The notes under the pieces are model-generated. The model was not told the DNA's origin and did no database searches. It saw only the letters and a list, made by a program, of their open reading frames with translations. Positions 61,028 through 64,000 of a DNA stretch of 64,000 nucleotides are shown here, in pieces. Both the position numbers and the translations under genes were made by a program. Source of the stretch: Bog-793 sp963803025 (GTDB lineage Bacteria; Actinomycetota; Acidimicrobiia; Acidimicrobiales; Bog-793). The number at the start of each line of letters is the position of its first letter. The first letter of the stretch is position 1. The stretch lies in assembly GCA_963803025.1 (NCBI GenBank), contig CAWDKZ010000012.1, positions 1 through 64,000 on the forward strand. The letters run 5' to 3'.

Positions 61028-62050
61028 CTACAGACCCGTTCCGGGTCGGCCGAGCGAGTCGATCTCCAGGATCGTGTTCTCCTGGCGCAAGTCGAACACG
61101 GCGACCCGTCTGCGCAGCCGCTGGTACGGCGTGGGCGGGAGCTCCCGCAGGGCGCCCTTCGCGAAGTGACGCTCCACGTAGTACTGGCCGACCGAGAGGA
61201 TCGTCGTCACGATCAGGTACCAGATGCACGCGACCATGAGGAGCGGCACGATCTGGTAGGTCCGGGCGTAGACCAGCTGCACGGAGAAGAGAAGCTCTGC
61301 GACGCCGATGACGCTCGCGAGCGACGACGTCTTCAACATCGAGATCGTCTCGTTGCCCGTCGGCGGGATGATCACGCGCATCGCCTGGGGAAGCACGATG
61401 CGGCGCAACGTTTGCCCGCGCGTCATGCCGAGGGCGTGTGCGGCTTCGGTCTGGCCTTCGTCGACCGACAGGATCCCGGCCCGGACGATCTCGGCCATGT
61501 AGGCACCCTCGTTGAGGCCGAGAGCGATGACCGCGGCGGAGAACGCTGTCACGACGGTGTTCGCGCTGAAGTGGAAGAACGCGGGTCCAAATGGGACACC
61601 GACCGCCAGCTGCGGATACAGGTAGCTGATGAACTCCCAGAAGAACAGTTGGACGAGCACCGGGGTTCCACGGAAGAACCAGATGTACAACCAGCTCGCG
61701 CTCGACACGAGCGGGTTCGGCGACAGGCGCATCACCGCGAAGAGGATCCCGAGCGAGATCCCGATCACCATCGCGAGCACGGTGAGCTCGATGGTGATCT
61801 CGAGACCCAAGAACACGGGCCTTGTTGCGAAGTACTGGCCGATGACGTTCCACTGAAAGCGCGGTTGGTGCACCCCGCCGCGGTAGGTCCAGGAGAACGC
61901 GAGCGTGTGCACGAGCATCGCCGCCAGCAAGACGACGATGGCCCCGGTGACCCAACGCCCCGGGTGGCGGACCGGGACCGCGGTGATCGCGCCACCGGCC
62001 GGGCGCGGCTCGTGCGCGCCCGCCGGCTCGAGTGACGTCACGGCCAGCAC
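61028..62050 (-). CDS. polar amino acid ABC transporter permease
   Basis: 340 residues of the HisM/GlnP type. Membrane helices and the EAA loop are clear: FLGLEITIELTVLAMVIGISLGILFAVMRLS, WFFRGTPVLVQLFF, NEGAYMAEIVRAGILSVDEGQTEAAHALGMT and LPQAMRVIIPPTGNETISMLKTSSLASVIG. It has a longer N-terminus than usual with one extra helix (TGAIVVLLAAMLVHTLAF) and a C-terminal extension past the core. It probably works as a homodimer, since only one permease gene is present. GTG 62050 or 62041 is the start. Confidence 0.94.
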   Translation of the reverse strand: MLAVTSLEPAGAHEPRPAGGAITAVPVRHPGRWVTGAIVVLLAAMLVHTLAFSWTYRGGVHQPRFQWNVIGQYFATRPVFLGLEITIELTVLAMVIGISLGILFAVMRLSPNPLVSSASWLYIWFFRGTPVLVQLFFWEFISYLYPQLAVGVPFGPAFFHFSANTVVTAFSAAVIALGLNEGAYMAEIVRAGILSVDEGQTEAAHALGMTRGQTLRRIVLPQAMRVIIPPTGNETISMLKTSSLASVIGVAELLFSVQLVYARTYQIVPLLMVACIWYLIVTTILSVGQYYVERHFAKGALRELPPTPYQRLRRRVAVFDLRQENTILEIDSLGRPGTGL

Positions 62051-62095
62051 CTTTCTATCGCGCCCGGCAACCCACGCCGGCAGCTGACGGACCGG

Positions 62096-62977
62096 CTAGC
62101 TCGTCGCGCCGTTGATGGCGGGTTTCGAGATCGCGCCCGACTCGATGCCCCACTTTTCGAGGATCTTGGTGTAGATGCCGTCAGACATCAGCACCTTCAC
62201 CGCGTCAAGTACGGGCTTGTCCATGCCGTTCTTCGGCAGCGCGATCCCGTACGGAGCAGTCTCGAACGCCTCGCCGGACAGTTTGAACTGCCCCTTGGAC
62301 TGGGCGACGATGTACGCCGCCACCTGCGAGTCGGCGAAACCGATCTGCTGACGGCCAGAAGAGACGGCGAGGTTGGCCTCGCTCTGGGTCCCATAGATCC
62401 CGACGCTGACGTGACACTTCTTCGCCTGTGACTGGGCGTCGGATTGCTCGGTCGTGCCGAGCTCGACGGAGACCGAGTGGCCACAGAGTGACTTCAGGCC
62501 GTCCAGCTTGAGCTTGCTGTTGGACGGCACATAGAAGGCTTCGCCAGCTTTGAAGTAGTCGACAAACGTGACCTGCTTCTCACGTGCTTTCGTGTCGGTG
62601 AACGACGACATGCCGATGTCGTACCTCCCGGCGAGGATGCCCGTGATGATCGTCCCGAACTCCACGTTCTCGAACGTGACGTGCAACCCGAGCACCTCGG
62701 CGATGGCGTTCGTCAGATCAACGTCCATGCCGACGAGCTCTCCGTTGGCAGCAACGAACTCATCGGGGGGGTAAGTCGCGTCCATGGCGACAGCGATCAC
62801 CGCCTTGGCGCGCACCGAGGCGGGAACCTCTGCGGCGAGCGTCGGGGATTTCGGCGCCGTCGGGATCGTCGTCGCACCGCTGCTCGCCGCAGCTGTCGTC
62901 GCGGTCGCTACAAGACAAACTGCAGATAGGAGCGTCGCGCCAAGTGGGAGCACACGACGGGTCGAAAAGAGCCGCAC
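62096..62977 (-). CDS. amino acid ABC transporter substrate-binding protein
   Basis: 293 residues from GTG 62977 with GGAGGT upstream. The signal peptide (RRVLPLGATLLSAVCLVATATTAAAS) may be lipoprotein-type, as a Cys lies in it, but the lipobox is poor. The family 3 SBP fold is clear: VIAVAMDATYPPDEFVAANGELVGMDVDLTNAIAEVLGL, GILAGRYDIGMSSFTDTKARE and APYGIALPKNGMDKPVLDAVKVL. Two more Cys (SLCGHSV, KKCHVSV) could bond. It captures the ligand outside the cell for the permease and ATPase encoded next. Confidence 0.94.
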   Translation of the reverse strand: MRLFSTRRVLPLGATLLSAVCLVATATTAAASSGATTIPTAPKSPTLAAEVPASVRAKAVIAVAMDATYPPDEFVAANGELVGMDVDLTNAIAEVLGLHVTFENVEFGTIITGILAGRYDIGMSSFTDTKAREKQVTFVDYFKAGEAFYVPSNSKLKLDGLKSLCGHSVSVELGTTEQSDAQSQAKKCHVSVGIYGTQSEANLAVSSGRQQIGFADSQVAAYIVAQSKGQFKLSGEAFETAPYGIALPKNGMDKPVLDAVKVLMSDGIYTKILEKWGIESGAISKPAINGATS

Positions 62978-63379
62978 AGTTCACCTCCATGGGGTTGAAA
63001 TCGAACATTAATACCACGGCAATGTTCGAGACCCGAAGCCGAGCGCGACCCCACACCTTGCCGTTCGCCTGGATCCGAGGGTGGAACCGACCGACGGTTC
63101 ATCGCGCGCGGACGACGTCCCGCGAGCGACCGACCGTCGCCGGGGACTCGCACTTGGGAGCTGGCCCCTCAGCTCGGTGCCCGATGGGATCACCTGATGG
63201 GCTAGGGCAGGAACAGGTACTCGGCGTTCGGCGCGACGCCACGCCCGGTCGTTTGACTGTCCCGCGCCGGGCGAGAGTAGTGGCTCCCCGGATCGCGCCC
63301 GGAGCAGGCGCGCGCTCACGCGCGCCGCTCCCATGGCGCAATTCGATGAACCGGCGACGCACGAAGCGTCGTCGGCGTG
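62978..63379. other. regulatory region upstream of the amino acid ABC operon
   Basis: About 400 bp between the membrane protein gene and the SBP gene. It carries the ribosome-binding site and operator-like repeat of the SBP gene, listed separately. No further gene is supported. Confidence 0.5.
63001..63029 (-). promoter_or_regulatory. perfect inverted repeat overlapping a likely promoter
   Basis: TCGAACATT at 63001-63009 and AATGTTCGA at 63021-63029 are exact inverted copies with an 11-bp spacer. On the minus strand TATTAA (63013 to 63008) in the spacer could be a -10 element, placing a start about 24 nt before the SBP GTG at 62977. A dimeric regulator bound here would control the amino acid uptake operon. 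No regulator gene is next to it. Confidence 0.55.
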
Positions 63380-63817
63380 CTACGCGGTCTTCTTGGCCTG
63401 GAGTCCCTTGACGAACGGCATCACGTACGGGGCGACCGCGACAATCGCGGCGATGAGGCCGACAAAGGCCCCGAAGCGCCACCCCGAGGCCGCCGGCTTG
63501 ACGAGGAATGCAATCAGCACGAGAAGGAAGTTGATCGCTGTCGCGACGAACAAGAGCGTCTCGTGCGGGACCGGCACCTTGAACGGCATCTCCTCGAACA
63601 GCGCGCGAACCACCAGATAGATGAGGATGGCGAGGCAGAGGATCAAGTCGATGTAGAGGTACCCATGTGCCGACAGTCCGGAAGCGTTAAAGCTGTAGGG
63701 GCCTACGCTCCAACCGAACCACGACAGAAACAGCGATATGAACAGCACCAAGGTGGCGACCCCGACAATGCGGTCGTTCTTGGTCCATCGAGCGGCATCG
63801 AATTTGGCTTCGGCCAT
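63380..63817 (-). CDS. small membrane protein with four predicted helices
   Basis: 145 residues. The helices are IVGVATLVLFISLFLSWFGW, YLYIDLILCLAILIYLVVRAL, TLLFVATAINFLLVLIAFLV and FGAFVGLIAAIVAVAPYVMPF. The N-terminus is cytoplasmic-like and charged (MAEAKFDAARWTKNDR) and the tail ends GLQAKKTA. It resembles actinobacterial DUF-type four-helix proteins of unknown role. GGGGGC precedes the ATG. It is monocistronic as far as can be seen. Confidence 0.85.
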   Translation of the reverse strand: MAEAKFDAARWTKNDRIVGVATLVLFISLFLSWFGWSVGPYSFNASGLSAHGYLYIDLILCLAILIYLVVRALFEEMPFKVPVPHETLLFVATAINFLLVLIAFLVKPAASGWRFGAFVGLIAAIVAVAPYVMPFVKGLQAKKTA

Positions 63818-64000
63818 CGGGCCCCCTTAGTTGTCAGACGACCAATCCCCGCGCACTCCTTGCACCGGGCGTGTCCGAACGGTACACGCGATCGAAGCTG
63901 ACGCGCCGGGATTCCGGGGCCCGCCTGACCCCGCCGGTGAACCGGGCGCCGCCCTCTCGACCGCCCCGTCGCCGTCGAGCAAGCCGACCTCCGTCCGACC

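Overview
The window is GC-rich, densely coded bacterial chromosome, most likely from a deep-branching actinobacterium such as the Acidimicrobiia. That placement is an inference. It rests on the base composition and frequent GTG starts, two small F420/FMN-type split-barrel oxidoreductases, a DipZ-type CcdA-thioredoxin fusion, a DUF501 domain next to Ppx/GppA, an Rpf-like wall lytic enzyme, and the housekeeping run glmU-prs-rplY-pth-mfd-(foldase)-mazG-eno-divIC.

Layout. 0-2.9 kb: end of an M15 peptidase, an L,D-transpeptidase and a DipZ-like gene, the last two broken by frameshifts that all run in the same direction. 3.2-21.9 kb: a type IV pilus (T4P) locus with pilB, pilC and pilA on the plus strand, an IS1380-type element sitting on the pilA stop codon, a strong hairpin, then pilT. 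Facing these on the minus strand are two giant prepilin-like proteins carrying long Ig-like repeat arrays, a PilX-like protein with three IPT/TIG domains, and further upstream the prepilin peptidase pilD. 22-29.8 kb: a frameshifted PLP decarboxylase, phoU and a phosphate-transporter-type MFS gene sharing an intergenic PHO-box-like site, an unusual tRNA, a carboxylesterase, an NlpC/P60 hydrolase and a GNAT acetyltransferase. 29.9-33.5 kb: a glycosyltransferase operon. 33.5-40.3 kb: a triple-domain Ppx/GppA fusion, an Rpf-like protein, three coupled genes including two YbjQ-like proteins, a secreted protein, and remnants of an ABC ATPase and a RelE-like toxin. 40.3-51.8 kb: the minus-strand housekeeping block. 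52-60 kb: M20 peptidase, aldo/keto reductase, two split-barrel oxidoreductases, an ABC-2 exporter, and a DMT transporter coupled to a second PLP decarboxylase. 60.2-63.8 kb: a complete polar amino acid ABC uptake operon behind a perfect inverted repeat, and a small membrane protein.

How the genes work together. PilB, PilC, PilA, PilT and PilD form the core of a pilus that extends and retracts. PilM, PilN and PilO are not in the window. The three minus-strand genes begin with pilin-type leaders or membrane segments but carry 300-1,300 residues of repeat domains, so they look like pilus-displayed adhesins. Their repeat units are nearly identical and mosaic, which points to recombination-driven variation. 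The repeat-bearing T4P locus is the most interesting part of the window. The PHO-box unit, the non-canonical pth start codon, the C-terminally short GlmU and the UAA-anticodon class I tRNA also deserve a second look.
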